Assembly: GCF_036785885.1 (NCBI RefSeq)
Contig: NC_092323.1
Span: 13,772,501 to 13,836,500, forward strand
Reading direction: 5' to 3'
Origin: Coffea arabica
Lineage: Eukaryota; Streptophyta; Magnoliopsida; Gentianales; Rubiaceae
Length of the DNA: 64,000 nucleotides
Positions 22,168 through 33,843 of the stretch are shown one piece after another; positions within the stretch are counted from its first letter, which is position 1; each line of letters begins with the position of its first letter. Below the pieces are notes generated by a model. It was not told the DNA's origin. It was given only the letters and a program-made list of their open reading frames with translations, and did no database searches. Position numbers and translations under genes: made by a program.

Positions 22168-22185
22168 TCCCCGGCAACGGCGCCA
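22168..22185 (-). other. Primer-binding site for tRNA-Asp
   Basis: On the minus strand TGGCGCCGTTGCCGGGGA, 5 bases after the 5' LTR. All 18 bases complement the 3' end of plant tRNA-Asp including CCA. Confidence 0.92.
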
Positions 22186-22190
22186 AAAAT

Positions 22191-23688
22191 TGACAGGTGC
22201 CGAACCTGTACAATAATAATTACCTACTGAAGAGAAATACCGATTTTGAATATAGCGGCGAGTAGGGGCGAATCCACAGAGATTGGAGATAATTCGTTTC
22301 TTTTGAGTCAATATAACAAAATTGGAGGATTTTTAGTAGGGTGAAAATGAAAACAAAATAACCGAAATCCAAAAACTAACTTATCAAGTGCAATCTACTA
22401 GAAATAGCAATTAATAAAATTCTATCCAAAGGATCAACTGCTCAGGTACGGTCCAATTAAATGGTCATTGATGCACAGATATTTCATCCATTCGTCACTA
22501 GGTTGGTTATAGTTATCAACAAGCTCTGACAACCAATTCCTCCTTACCTTTTCGACAGTTAAGGTACGACCGTTGACTGCTTCTCTAACCAAATAACAAC
22601 CCTAGGTACGACCATAGAAATTTAATTATTCAGTTGCATTAAAACAGAAGAACCAAACCCTAATCAATAAACGCGCTAAGAGGGTTTATTTAAATTAGAT
22701 CTTGCATTCCCCCAACATAAAGCCAATTATGGTGGTTGTCACTAGTTATCAACTAAACGAACAATTACGGATTCAATTTAGTTAATGTGACAGTAGGTTA
22801 TTAAATTAAATTAAATACCCGACCGTTGATATTCAATTAATAAAATACCCATGAGCAATTAATCCAGGAAACGCATAAATAGTAATGAATTGAAAGAAAT
22901 AATGAAAATTCGATTAGATCTCACAGATGTTATAGACCGCGCCCTCGCGTCGACCTTTGGGTAGAGGAGAAAATTAGCCGCTTCTCATCATATCACTCTC
23001 CCGTGATTTAATTGATATCATCCAATTATTTACCAATAATCTGGGAGAGACGGAATAACAACGGACCCGAAAAAAAATTCTAGCTTCACTTTGTTTCGTG
23101 TTTGTACCAAAGCAAAAGGTAAAAGCCCCTGTCTCACGACAGGCGTTTGAGATAAATGAAACAAAGACGGCAGACTTCAATTCGTCTTCCAGGGTTTGCA
23201 AACGAAAGCTACCCCCCAATTGTCTAAAGCTAGTGCGGAAAGTCCCAAGAAAAAGAAGACGTCTGACCCTAAAAAGCAAAAGCTAAAAGCTAATTTATCA
23301 ATTAAAACGTGAATCTGGCTTTCTTTTGGTTTTTGGCCTTTTGTAGCCGCCAAGAGCAATTCACAAAGAGTCCCTGCAAAGCTTTGCTTTTTTGGGATTT
23401 TAATCCCATGTGTCTGGTCAACGTGGACCCAACCTCCTAATTGTCCACTTTGCGCTGCAACCAATCTCGCGAGTCCGGCTTTTAGGTGTAACTCTTCAGT
23501 TTCTGGCGTGGGCATGCCATAAAATAGAGAATCTTCTGGATATTTGCGTCGTGAAAACACTTTTTACACCAACCACCTATAATTCATACAAATATGAAAT
23601 ATTAGCAAAATCTCAATATTTAACACAGTAAGTAGCCAAAATTATGACAAAATAACAGTACAAAATGTGCCCAATAATTGCTCTATCA
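22191..23688 (-). repeat. Gypsy-type element 5' LTR
   Basis: 1498 bp starting tgacaggtgccgaacc and ending ctctatca on the plus strand. Aligns with 17751-19249 with scattered substitutions and one-base gaps. Confidence 0.9.
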
Positions 23689-23693
23689 GAAAA
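23689..23693. repeat. Target duplication of the gypsy-type element, right (gaaaa)
   Basis: Imperfect partner of 17746-17750. Confidence 0.6.
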
Positions 23694-24122
23694 AGTAGTT
23701 AATTTTGTTGGAAAAATAAGTTTAGATTGTCATTTTTCTAAAATATCATTACATTAAATAGAGTACAACTTTATATCAATTAGTCATGGAATATGTATGG
23801 TTAATTGTGAGAATATGGATGGATTTTTAAATTTTCGCTCATGATTTGTAGAAAATGATGACATCGTTTGTTTCCCTACTAATATAAATAAACTTGAAAG
23901 AATAACGAAGTTGGCTTTTCATATACCAATCTGTTTTGAATAATCTAAATGTGTTAAATAGAATAGGTTAAGAATCTAATATTAAAAAAGGTAATTTATA
24001 CTAGTAACAACCCACATTGAATAAGAAAATTAAAAGATAACTATATTTTTCAATTGAAAAGTGAATTACAATTTGAGACAGACAAAAAAAGAAACAAAAC
24101 TATCAAATTAGGACGAAAGAAG

Positions 24123-24300
24123 TAATACGATTTCTCGTTGATTGTTTTCATCGTTATTGTGGAAAATTGTAATGCACTTCCTCAGTGATTGTCATCATTA
24201 TTATTGTAGAAAATTGTTACTCTGGAAAATTGTAATGCACTTCATCAATGGCTCAGTCAAAACGTAGACAACTACTGTTTACAATTCTAAACACTCCTCA
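24123..24300. repeat. 47-bp repeat block 4 and unique tail
   Basis: Two to three decayed units (24125-24250), then atggctcagtcaaaacgtag and acaattctaaacac, which also occur at about 13379-13425 and, inverted, at about 14637-14690. Confidence 0.7.
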
Positions 24301-25893
24301 GGTCCGTTTGGATTCCTTGTTTTTGCCTCTGTTTTTGAAAAACAGTTTTTCACATTCTAAATGCTACAGTAAATGTGTATTTCAAAAACAATTCCAAAAA
24401 CACCATATCCAAACATTATATCAAAAACAACTCCAAATATACATATTTAATATGTATATTTCAATTTGTATATTTCAATTATGTATATTATATATATATT
24501 ATATATTATTTTAATATAAATTGAAATATACAAATTAAAAATTATATATGTATATATTATATAAATATTTATATACATTAATATTATACATAATATTATA
24601 TATTATACATAATATAATATAATATACATAATATAATATACATAATATGTAATATTGTATACATAAATGTATAAATATTGTATACATAATATATTATGTA
24701 CATTACATTATAATATATACATTATTAATGTACTTTCATTATTATGTACATTATTGTGTATAATAATGTTATGTATAATATATAATATACATAATATGTA
24801 ATAATGTAATAATGTATATTATGTATATTATATTATATATATATACAATATTATGTATATTATACAAATTAAAAATTTTATATTATATATTCATATATTA
24901 TGTAAATATTTATATAATGAAATATACAATAAATATTACAAATTGAAATATTATATAAACACCATATTTATAATATTATAATATTTATAATTAATATTAA
25001 TTATATATATTAAATATTTATATATTAAGTATTTATTTATTCATTCATATTATAAATATTTTATTTTAATTAAAATATATTTTTATATATTTATAATATA
25101 TTTATATAAATATTATATATTATATAAATTATATATTATATTATATATTATATATATTATACATTTATATAAATGTACATTTATACATAATATATATTTA
25201 TGTATATTTATAATATACATTTATATTATGTATTATGTATATTATAATACATTTATACATTTATATTAATATACATAATATTAATATATATTTATAATAT
25301 ATTCATTTGTACATTTATATAATATTCATTTATAATTTATACATTTATAATAATATACACTTATACATTTATAAATATATTTATATTATGTATTATATAT
25401 AATATAATACATTTATATATTTTTATATAAATATATTTATTTACAAATATTTATAAATGTATTATAAATGCATAAATGTTTATTTATATAAAAATATAAA
25501 CATTATAATTTATAATTTATAATTTATACATTTATACATTTATATAATATTCATTTATAATTTATACATTTATAAATATATTTATATTATGTATTATATA
25601 ATATATTTTTATATAAATATATAAATATATTTATTTATAAATATTTATAAATGTATTATAAATGCATAAATGTATATAAATATAAAAATTATAAATTATA
25701 AAAATACTCAAAAAATATGTTTTAAAAATATCTCTAAAAATAATCTAAAAAAATTTACAGTAAAAGTTTTTCATATAGTTTTTGAAAAATAATCTCAAAA
25801 ACGACTAATCTAAACGGACTTGTATTTCAAAAACGAAATGTTACAGTGTTATTTTTAAAAAATAACCCCAAAAACTAATAATCCAAACGGACT
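24301..25893. mobile_element. AT-rich terminal-inverted-repeat element, 1.6 kb
   Basis: The ends are ggtccgtttggattcc and taatccaaacggact, inverted and imperfectly extendable for roughly 90 bp (shared tttttg, tactgta, gtatttcaaaaac motifs). The core, 24420-25690, is almost only A and T, in irregular runs of atatt/tataa and acattta. The matching stretch at 13405-13430 lacks it, which gives an empty site. It codes for nothing. The target duplication is not clear. Confidence 0.7.
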
Positions 25894-26102
25894 CGGTTTC
25901 TATTAAACTTGGCCACGTTTCCGTGGTTGGCCATGCTTCCGTGGTTGGCTATGTTTCTTCCCCTCTTTCCACCATACAAATAATGAGTGTGCTTTGATAG
26001 AAGATTATTTGGAAAAATTTTTCCCAAGAATCAGAATGTTCTTCTTGAATGCATCCTGAGCTATTATTAAAGCAACTTTTGATAACATTCCAATAATCCC
26101 TA
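25894..26102 (+). promoter_or_regulatory. Proximal upstream region of the intact LecRK gene
   Basis: 209 bp between the AT-rich element and the start codon, similar to the duplicated fragment at 13430-13743. It contains a threefold short repeat (cacgtttccgtggttggc, catgcttccgtggttggc, tatgtttcttcccc). No convincing TATA box is seen, so promoter function is inferred from position. Confidence 0.4.
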
Positions 26103-28442
26103 ATGAGCTCTCTTACAGTTTTTTTCTTGCTACTCTTGACATTGGCTTCCAAAGATCTTGCCGGAGCTCAACAGCAGGTGGTGTGCCGGTATTCCGCTAT
26201 TTCAGCATCCGATCAGTCAACTATATGGCTCTCACCTTCCAGTCGATTTGCGTTCGGATTCTTTAAAGAAGGATCAGGTTTTAAAGTTGGAATTTGGTTA
26301 GTGGATGACTCAAATGATACTATTGTTTGGACAGCCCAAAGAGATGATGCAGCAGTATCATCAAATGCAATTCTCCAGTTCACCAGTGGAAGGATCATGT
26401 TGGCAAGCCCTGGGAATGAGAATAAGTTTATTACTCCCGAGCAGAATGAGCAACCCAAGTGTCCCTCCATGCTAGACTCTGGAAATCTTGTTATTTACAA
26501 TGAACAAGATCAAGTTATCTGGCGGAGTTTCGACTTCCCTACAGATACCATCTTAGAGGACCAATTTCTGCACCATGACCATCGACTATATTCTAATCTT
26601 TCTCCAACCAATCACTCAACTGGAAGATACAGTCTAATTGCGCAATCTGATGGAAATCTTGTTGCTTATCCTGCCAAGGCAGGAGACACTGTTGAAAGTG
26701 CCTATTGGGATTCTGACACTGACATGACTACCCCGCCGCGAAGCCTATACCTCAATAGCAGTGGCGCATTTGTGCTGGTTAATGACACGGATTTATCAGC
26801 AGTCAGTAACAAGGACAAGTCTATAATCAGCTCCAATTCATCTTTGCAACATGACAATGTAATCTTGCGATTAAACCTTCGTTTTGATGGAAATTTAGTC
26901 TTGTATTCTCATTCCCTGAATACAACCAACAAATCTACAACTGTGCTGTGGCAAGCAATTGATGATTTGTGTGATGTGAGCAGTTCTTGTGGTGTCAACA
27001 CCTATTGCACCAGGTCCAACAATCAACCCCTTTGCAAATGTCTACCAGGTACCGAGAATGTAGCAGATTTCCCTAGTGGCTGTCAGAGGAACTCCACTGG
27101 AGCAGTGTGCATTGCGGGGAAAGAATACGGTGACATTTACGACTTTGCATCTCTGAAAGATCTCAGGTTCAAAGATGTCCCTTACTTTGCAAAGATGTTA
27201 GGGAAAGAAGAATGCCTTCAATCTTGCTTGGAGGACTGTGATTGTGATGTGGCACTTTTTGACGAGTCACGGGACTTATGTCGGAAATATGCTCTTCCTT
27301 TAAGCTACACTAGGATTGATAATACTTCTATCTCAATCATAGCTTTTTTCAAAGTGAAGAAAATCACTGGAGAAGCAGGAGATGGACATGTTAAACCCCC
27401 GTGGACGCTGATTCTTGGCCTGAGTTTAGGATTTTTTGCCTATTCAAGTGCTGCTCTTGCCCTATCTGGCATTTTCATATTCAAATTCCGCCTTATGAAG
27501 TACAGGAAGCTTTTGGACACAGGAAGAACTGGCTTGACTAAGGAATTCACCATTCGAGCATTCACTTATAATGAGCTGAAGAGGGCAACTAACGGCTTTA
27601 AGAAAGAGAGAGAGTTAGGCAAGGGCTCTTTTGGGGCAGTCTATAAAGGAACTTTTGACAATAGAAGCTTTGTGGCAGTAAAAAGATTGGAGAAGGTAGT
27701 CGAGGAGGGCGAGAGGGAGTTCAAAGCAGAAGTGAGGGTGATTGGCAGAACTCGTCACAAAAATTTGGTTCGTTTGCTTGGCTTCTGCGCCGAGGGCTCA
27801 AAGCGGATTTTGGTATACGAATACATGAGCCATGGTTCCCTCGCAGATCTTCTCTTCCGGACAAAAGGGCGCCTAGACTGGAATGAGAGAGTCAGGATAG
27901 CACTTGACGTTGCAAGAGGGATCTGCTATCTCCACCAGGGATGTGAAGCTCCTATAATACATTGTGACATAAAGCCTCAGAACATTTTGCTTGATGAATC
28001 CTGGACAGCTAAAATCAGTGACTTCGGCTTGGCTAAATTGCTCCAACCGGATCAAACAAGAACCTTCACAGGAGAAAGGGGAACATTGGGATACATGGCA
28101 CCAGAATGGAAGACAAAAACTGCCATCACTCTGAAGGTTGATATCTATAGTTATGGGATTGTTTTGCTTGAAATTATATGCCGCAGAAGACACATTCAAG
28201 TCAATTTATCACGACCAGAAGAAACTCACCTACCATCCTGGGCTTATAACTGCTTTGCAGCCAGGGAGCTGGACAAACTTATGGATGATGATTCTACGGA
28301 TAAGAATGCATTCGAGAGGATGGTAATGGTGGCACTATGGTGTATTCAAGATGAACCAGCTCTTCGCCCATCAATGAAGAATATTATCTCAATGTTGGAA
28401 GGGATAACTGATGTGAGTATTCCCCCATGTCCAGTGTCTTAA
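26103..28442 (+). CDS. G-type lectin S-receptor-like serine/threonine protein kinase (LecRK/RLK1 type), intact
   Basis: A single-exon gene for 779 aa, the usual length and structure for RLK1/LecRK receptors, which sit in the plasma membrane, bind ligands outside and phosphorylate Ser/Thr inside, often in defence. Signal peptide 1-22 (ends DLAGA); bulb-lectin domain about 30-150 (WLSPSSRFAFGFF, VWTAQRDD, MLDSGNLVIYN); EGF-like segment about 286-315 (CDVSSSCGVNTYC); PAN-like segment about 340-415 (CLQSCLEDCDCDVALF); membrane helix about 434-460; kinase from about 495. The active-site motifs are complete: GKGSFGAVYKG, VAVKRL (Lys about 526), HCDIKPQN (about 620), SDFGLAK (about 640), MAPEW. This contrasts with the dead paralogue at 383-7714. 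The ATG at 26103 is the first in frame and opens the signal peptide. A second duplicate of its 5' flank lies at 13335-13757. The exact ligand is unknown. Confidence 0.95.
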   Translation: MSSLTVFFLLLLTLASKDLAGAQQQVVCRYSAISASDQSTIWLSPSSRFAFGFFKEGSGFKVGIWLVDDSNDTIVWTAQRDDAAVSSNAILQFTSGRIMLASPGNENKFITPEQNEQPKCPSMLDSGNLVIYNEQDQVIWRSFDFPTDTILEDQFLHHDHRLYSNLSPTNHSTGRYSLIAQSDGNLVAYPAKAGDTVESAYWDSDTDMTTPPRSLYLNSSGAFVLVNDTDLSAVSNKDKSIISSNSSLQHDNVILRLNLRFDGNLVLYSHSLNTTNKSTTVLWQAIDDLCDVSSSCGVNTYCTRSNNQPLCKCLPGTENVADFPSGCQRNSTGAVCIAGKEYGDIYDFASLKDLRFKDVPYFAKMLGKEECLQSCLEDCDCDVALFDESRDLCRKYALPLSYTRIDNTSISIIAFFKVKKITGEAGDGHVKPPWTLILGLSLGFFAYSSAALALSGIFIFKFRLMKYRKLLDTGRTGLTKEFTIRAFTYNELKRATNGFKKERELGKGSFGAVYKGTFDNRSFVAVKRLEKVVEEGEREFKAEVRVIGRTRHKNLVRLLGFCAEGSKRILVYEYMSHGSLADLLFRTKGRLDWNERVRIALDVARGICYLHQGCEAPIIHCDIKPQNILLDESWTAKISDFGLAKLLQPDQTRTFTGERGTLGYMAPEWKTKTAITLKVDIYSYGIVLLEIICRRRHIQVNLSRPEETHLPSWAYNCFAARELDKLMDDDSTDKNAFERMVMVALWCIQDEPALRPSMKNIISMLEGITDVSIPPCPVS

Positions 28443-29294
28443 CAGCTAGTAAAGTCCAGATCAAAATTTAATCGACAACATCCCGGTCAGAATCCTTTTT
28501 CTCAATGGTTTGGTGAATTGGCTTGATGAAATTCCTACTGTGTTGTCCTCCTTTATCAGTTCCCTGCGGTAGCTATTATTGTTTCCACAAATTTGTGAAG
28601 ACATGTATGTAAGGCAAGTATAACTTGTTTACTTCAGTTTTTTGCTCATATTGTGATTGTTTACACACTTGTTGGCAGAACTTAACGAAACCAGTTGCTG
28701 ACCATCTTATCCTTTTTAATTTAAGAACATCACAGTGTTATCTGTGCACTGAATTAATTGATGAAACATCGAGCCTAATCCTAGGCTGAGAAATTTTGGT
28801 CAAATAATGCCCAGAAAATGTACAAAACCACAGAATCCCAATGCACCACGGGAAAATAGAGATGAACATTGAGGGAAGAGGGTCTAGCAGAAAAGAAAAG
28901 AAAAAACTTTCTGAATTTGGACATGATAAAATGGTCTAGCCAGAACTATGACCAACTCAAAGGTTTGAAATGATTCAGCAGAATTTGATCTTTTATTCCA
29001 ACCTTCAAAAGTATGAAAAAGCTTATGCTAAAACTCAATCAGCAATCAGCAAGAGGGAACAAAGAGAAAATAATAAAGAAACAATCCAATACTGGAAAGC
29101 CACAACAGAATGACCATGTAATGAAGCATTAAATTAATCATAATAGAGTTAAACGACACAACACCATCATCCAAGAACAATGGAAAACAAATTCTATAGA
29201 TGCCAATAGCACCAAATTATCACAACAACGTATCAGTCCTACTAAGATTGTAGCAAAAATAAAGGCTAATCAAAAGAGCAATATGACATTGGCC
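28443..29294. other. Region between convergent LecRK and Ole e 1-like genes
   Basis: About 850 bp expected to hold both 3' UTRs. No further gene or repeat recognised. Confidence 0.5.
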
Positions 29295-30621
29295 TTAATC
29301 TGACTCCGCATCCTGATATCGCTGGAGGATTTGTGGGCATCTAGCCAACGGCACATCGCGGAAGTAGCCAATGTTATTGGCATGACGGACATTGGAGACC
29401 ATGCCATTGTTGCGGGTGAGGCAAATGCGGGCGTGGTCACGGCCAGCATTAGGAGTTGCGCATGTAGGGTCTGAGCTCTTGACATGTTCCATTTCACAAA
29501 TATCATCCCCAGCGTCATATGCCACCTGCATTTCATATTTTCCAGTAGAGTCGGTCGTAGCCTCTTTGGTGAATGTGATTTGGTCTGGATTATCCCTCTT
29601 TTTGCACACAAGTTTCACAATGCAACCTGCCAAGAAGATAATGGGATACTTCAAATGTCTTTTAACACAAATTTCTTACATTTGGTAGCTATTCTCAGGT
29701 GGAAGGCCTAATCAGGCATAGACATAACCGTTTTGTTTGACGAGTTCGCTTACTTGTGTTTTAGTATACCTAGCTACCTCATATGCTATGACTCTCAGGG
29801 AACCTAAATACTTATAAATCTTCTGGTAGTGGTACAAACAAGAATTCCAATTCCTATATCACAGATCCAAAACCAAAAATGATGACCCTCCAAAGACATC
29901 AGCAAATTTATCATTGGCAAGCTACAAAATCCAATTTGAATAAACAAAACTATCAGGATAAATCAAATGACCTGAGGGCTCCAAATGCATTTTCACTTTG
30001 TCAACAAAACCAAGAATAGACTATGGACGTATAGAAGCTATATTTTGAAAATCAAAACAAGCAAGCACTGCACTGGACAAGTCCACAACTCCTGTCAAAG
30101 TACTACCATTTGTCTGTTTTGGACATGTCAAAAACTAAGGCAAAAACTAAGGCAGACAAGTCACTTCTCCTAACAATACCATTAAAAAAGTGAAAAAAAA
30201 AATCTACAGAATCATACTACTTAAGCAGAATCAGGACTCCATTTCAGGCCAAACGAACCCAAAAAAAAAACCCCCCACAGAATCCAACGGATTAGTTCAG
30301 AACTGCTCGAACATTTAGATCCTTACTGACATCAAAGCATCCAGACATTACACACGAGATCTGAAGATTCTGTCCACAAGATCTAACAATTAAAGCTAAA
30401 CCCACAATTGCTAGCACAGAGAAACCATACAAGAAAAGAGAAAATGAGTGAAAATGTGAAGGGCTAGGCTTACCAGGGAGATATGTCGTGGCGGGAGTCT
30501 CATAACCAACACGGCAAGTGTCACAGTAGACCTTTCCAGTTACAGTAAACGGTTCAGGAATAGCAGCACTAGCAATGACCGGAAGGATACAGAAAGCAAC
30601 CAACACAAGCAAATTTGCCAT
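29295..30621 (-). CDS. Pollen Ole e 1-like secreted protein, two exons (159 aa)
   Basis: Exon 1 is 30474-30621 and exon 2 is 29295-29626, separated by an 847-bp intron with GT (GTAAGC) and AG (CTTGGCAG) borders. The join reads through Y-L-P-G-C-I-V-K. The product has a signal peptide (MANLLVLVAFCILPVIASAA) and the Ole e 1 fold signature VTGKVYCDTCRVGYET, followed by the expected six conserved cysteines (YCDTC, GCIVKLVC, DICEME, DPTC, ARCPQ). The family includes pollen allergens and non-pollen relatives in the cell wall or secretory route; biochemical roles are mostly unknown. The length agrees with the family (about 150-170 aa). Pollen expression cannot be read from the sequence. Confidence 0.93.
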
Positions 30622-32789
30622 CTTCCTTTTTCTTTAGGGAGCACTAGTGACTCTCAAGCTTCTGCTATTTGTTCTTCTTTCTTGGTTGAGTTGAGTTGGG
30701 GAATGAATGGAGGAGTGGAGGAAGCTGATGATATAATGGGGGAAATGGATGGAGTCGTCGGTGGAGGGGCAGTGAGAAGTTTGCGTGTGACTGCGTGTGG
30801 GAATTGATTGAGGCGTATTTGTGGGCTGGCACACAGCAGTGGAGTCACATGGCGATGTGGGACACACCCTACGAGAGTGAATAATAAGGAAAAATAAAGG
30901 GGTAATTTCATTTTAGCCCTTTAAATGAATCAAAAGTTTTAATTGAGCCCTTAAAGTTGAAAAGATTTCACTCTGTCAGTCCCTTAAAGTTTCAATTTTT
31001 TGTGTTTACTTTCTAATGCTTGAGTCAATAATTGTATAGCTATTGCTTCAAAAAAAAAATAATTGTATAACTACTTGTAACTTGTAAGCTTCAAGATGAA
31101 TTAAAATTGAAATATCAAAAATGAATAAATAATGATTCTCACCTTAATCTCTCGCATAGTTTTTGGTGAAAAAATTGCTATCTAAAGTATAGTAAATTAA
31201 AAACTTTTCATTTTCTATGTGTAAGTGTAAAGAAATGCTTAAGAAATGTGTTTAATAGCTCTAAAGTCCTTTCCTGTTGATTAAAGAGGAGCAACGGATT
31301 ATATCTAAACAGATTGTGACATTTTTTTAAATAATTTTGTGAATGCCTTTCTTTCACTTAAATTTGTAATTTCACGTTTTCGCTTCTCTCTCACCGTAAC
31401 ATTTAACCTAATAACTTCACCAAAACCTTTCACCATTAAACTTATACTTCATTTTGACCCCAAGAAGGAAAAAATTAAATGCATGCTTTAATGGAGAAAT
31501 ATAAAGTGTGCCAATATAGTTGAAATTTTTTTTTCCTTCTGAGTTCAAGGAACACTCCAGACCTTATAAAGAGATAGAAAAAAAAGGTCATCTAAATCCA
31601 TTGAGACGCATTTGGATATCTATAGGTAAAGTATTATTTATGCATAAGCCGCGACAGTAGTACTAAAATCAAGAACTTATTGTTAGTTGGCTAATACCCT
31701 ATTAGCTAAGTTAGGTGTTGAGGACAAATATAACATTAGTTGATTTAAACATCCCAAGGGCCACATGTGAATAGTTTTTCTTGTTTACACTGGCCACATT
31801 ACAAATTTTCACTTTCAGGAGCAATTCAAATTTCTTACTACTGTAGGGGGCTAAAATAAAATCAATGTAAGAAAGGGAGGGAGAAAGAAAGAGAGAAGGA
31901 GCAAAAAGAAAATAAAAGCGCGTTTAGCGCCACTCGTTCTGATTAATTTCGGTCGGTGGGTTCCACCTGCGCCTCACCTTTTACGCGGAGATCTGGGCGC
32001 ATTTATGCCATCTCAAAATCAGTCAAAACACTCGAAGCAAAATCAAAATAAAATTACCAGCTAGCATTTGTAAATTAGTTGTAATAACATATTAGTCACC
32101 AGCTACTACGTTTAATTTCACATATATTAAGTATACTTGATTAGTTGACATCAACAATACTATGTGCCCTAATTAAGTAGGGTTTCAAATGTTAATTTAA
32201 ATACAGAGATGCAATAATTGTAATTATACACAAAATTAGATATAATTTAAGTGATCTAACAAGCGGCACCCGTTAGAAAAAAATTTTCATGTAGAGGAAA
32301 AGAATTTTTATTTTTTTTACAAATATATTGCTATGAGGTTACTCATTACTGCATAAGTTAAATATTTAGCTTGCCAATGCTACCATATCTGTCAACAAAG
32401 TCTCCTTTTTTTTAATAATTTCTCAGAAAATAATTTGTGCTTCTGTATAATACGAATTTCTAATATAAAACAAAATTCAAAGAAGTTGCAAAAGTAAAAA
32501 CCATAATCCTAATATCAAAAACCACATGTAGGAGATGAAGATTACAAATGTTACTTTATTTTTAAGCTAAGTAAGGATCAATATGAATAAACATGTTGCA
32601 TGGCCTACTGCATCATCTCAAAAGAAAATGATGCCAAAGAAAAAGAGAGTAAGGATTCAAAAAGTAAAGCCAGTTTTAAATGATAAGGTTTCTTTTTAGC
32701 AAAATTTCATGGTATTTGCCCTTTGCCATGTATGACTTTATCAATGTTTTGATAATGCTAATCATGACTTAACAGCATTTATATATACC
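30622..32789. other. Upstream of the Ole e 1-like gene and spacer
   Basis: The first 300 bp are pyrimidine-rich leader or promoter of the Ole e 1-like gene. A locally GC-richer stretch at 31915-32010 (gcgcgtttagcgcc palindrome, cggtcggtgggttcc) stands out in otherwise AT-rich DNA, but no coding region is recognised. Confidence 0.4.
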
Positions 32790-32932
32790 CGTTTGAATTG
32801 CTATTTTTAGAAATTTTTGTAGAAAAATGCATCCTAGTAATTTGATGCATATAAGATAAAAAGGTGATTGACAAATGTGTTTACGAAAAGCGCGTAAATT
32901 TTTTTTTGCAAAAAATCGCAATCCAAACAAGG
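32790..32932. mobile_element. Small MITE, relative of 13544-13686
   Basis: Starts cgtttgaattgctattttta and ends gcaatccaaacaagg with the same internal gtgattg and tttgcaaaaaatc features as the earlier copy. Confidence 0.6.
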
Positions 32933-33514
32933 AATACAGCTACTAAAAGGAAAGGAATAAGAGAGAAAAAGAAATACTAGTAACAGTAGTAATAATCCCT
33001 CTCATCTCATGATTCCTTTGATTTTCTTCTCATCATTCCGCCTAGCATGCTCCTTTGCGAATCGTGATGGTGGTTGCATCCCACTATCTTGTTCCATAAT
33101 CCATACTGATTTTGCTAGTCATTTCCCTCATTCACCAATCACAACAAAAATACAAATCAGTCCATGAAATCAAACTGATCAATCCAAAAAAAAATTTAAA
33201 TTAAATTAGCCAACTGGGCATGCATTTAGTACATCACCTTAATCAAGAAGACTCAGCAAAGGCATGTGAAGTCGATAATAACTCAATGTCATAGTTAGGA
33301 CCGGGAAAGGTAGAACCATTGACTTAAGAATAATCAAGAAAACTGCATCAGAATTAAAAAGGCGTTGCGTGATTGTTGCGAGTCTTAAAGACAACAAAAC
33401 TAATAATCTGTGATTAATGTCATCAGTTTTCAATTTTGGGAAGTTGAGATCAATATGGAATTCAGAGCATGTGCATTGCACATGTACTGTTGCAGCATCT
33501 CTCTTGGTTTTAAC

Positions 33515-33843
33515 GTAGTTCACTCTTCAATTGAACGATGTAGTTAACTTTTAATTTATCTAAAATATCCATTTTTAAGTTAATGTACTTTGTTATCGGG
33601 AAGTATAAACTATTTTATTCAATACTTGCTATAATTCATGTCTTGAATGGTGCAACTTACCAATAATATTGTTATTGTAATTAATGTAAAGGTATAATGA
33701 TTAATCATACTTTTCAAATTAATGCAAGGATATTTTTTTTTAAAAAAATTATGATAGATTTACTCTTTCAATAAAGTTAACTATTTTTTCTTAAACTGTG
33801 TGAAATTTAAAAAAAAAATTATATCAAAGTGGAACGGAAGGAG
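33515..33843. mobile_element. Stowaway-like MITE remnant
   Basis: The right end atatcaaagtggaacggaag gag plus TA and the inner cttaaactgtgtgaaa match the family at 14961-17327. The left end is missing. Confidence 0.55.

Larger units (their letters stand above)
17751..23688 (-). mobile_element. Non-autonomous Ty3/gypsy-type LTR element with tRNA-Asp primer site
   Basis: A 5938-bp element in minus orientation: LTRs of about 1.5 kb at 17751-19249 and 22191-23688 (TG...CA), a primer site exactly matching the 3' end of plant tRNA-Asp, and a polypurine tract (GGTGTGGGGGGATT) before the 3' LTR. The interior of 2.9 kb codes only a short Gag-like protein; protease, integrase and reverse transcriptase are absent. 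The tRNA-Asp primer and Gag motif point to the Athila/Tat side of Ty3/gypsy, so it probably needs proteins from a relative. The LTRs differ at many bases (several per 100 bp at the left end), so this insertion is clearly older than the copia element. Confidence 0.88.
17697..24122. mobile_element. Stowaway-like MITE copy C, split by the gypsy-type element
   Basis: The left 54 bp (17697-17750) and the right part (about 23689-24122) together make one MITE copy of about 485 bp with flanking TA. The 5.9-kb LTR element is inserted after cacacagtttaagaa, a site that is continuous in copies A and B. Confidence 0.8.

Noticed and set aside
24420-25690. Possible centromeric or telomeric AT satellite
   Set aside because: No regular monomer; it is bounded by inverted repeats and absent at the duplicated empty site, so it is part of a mobile element.
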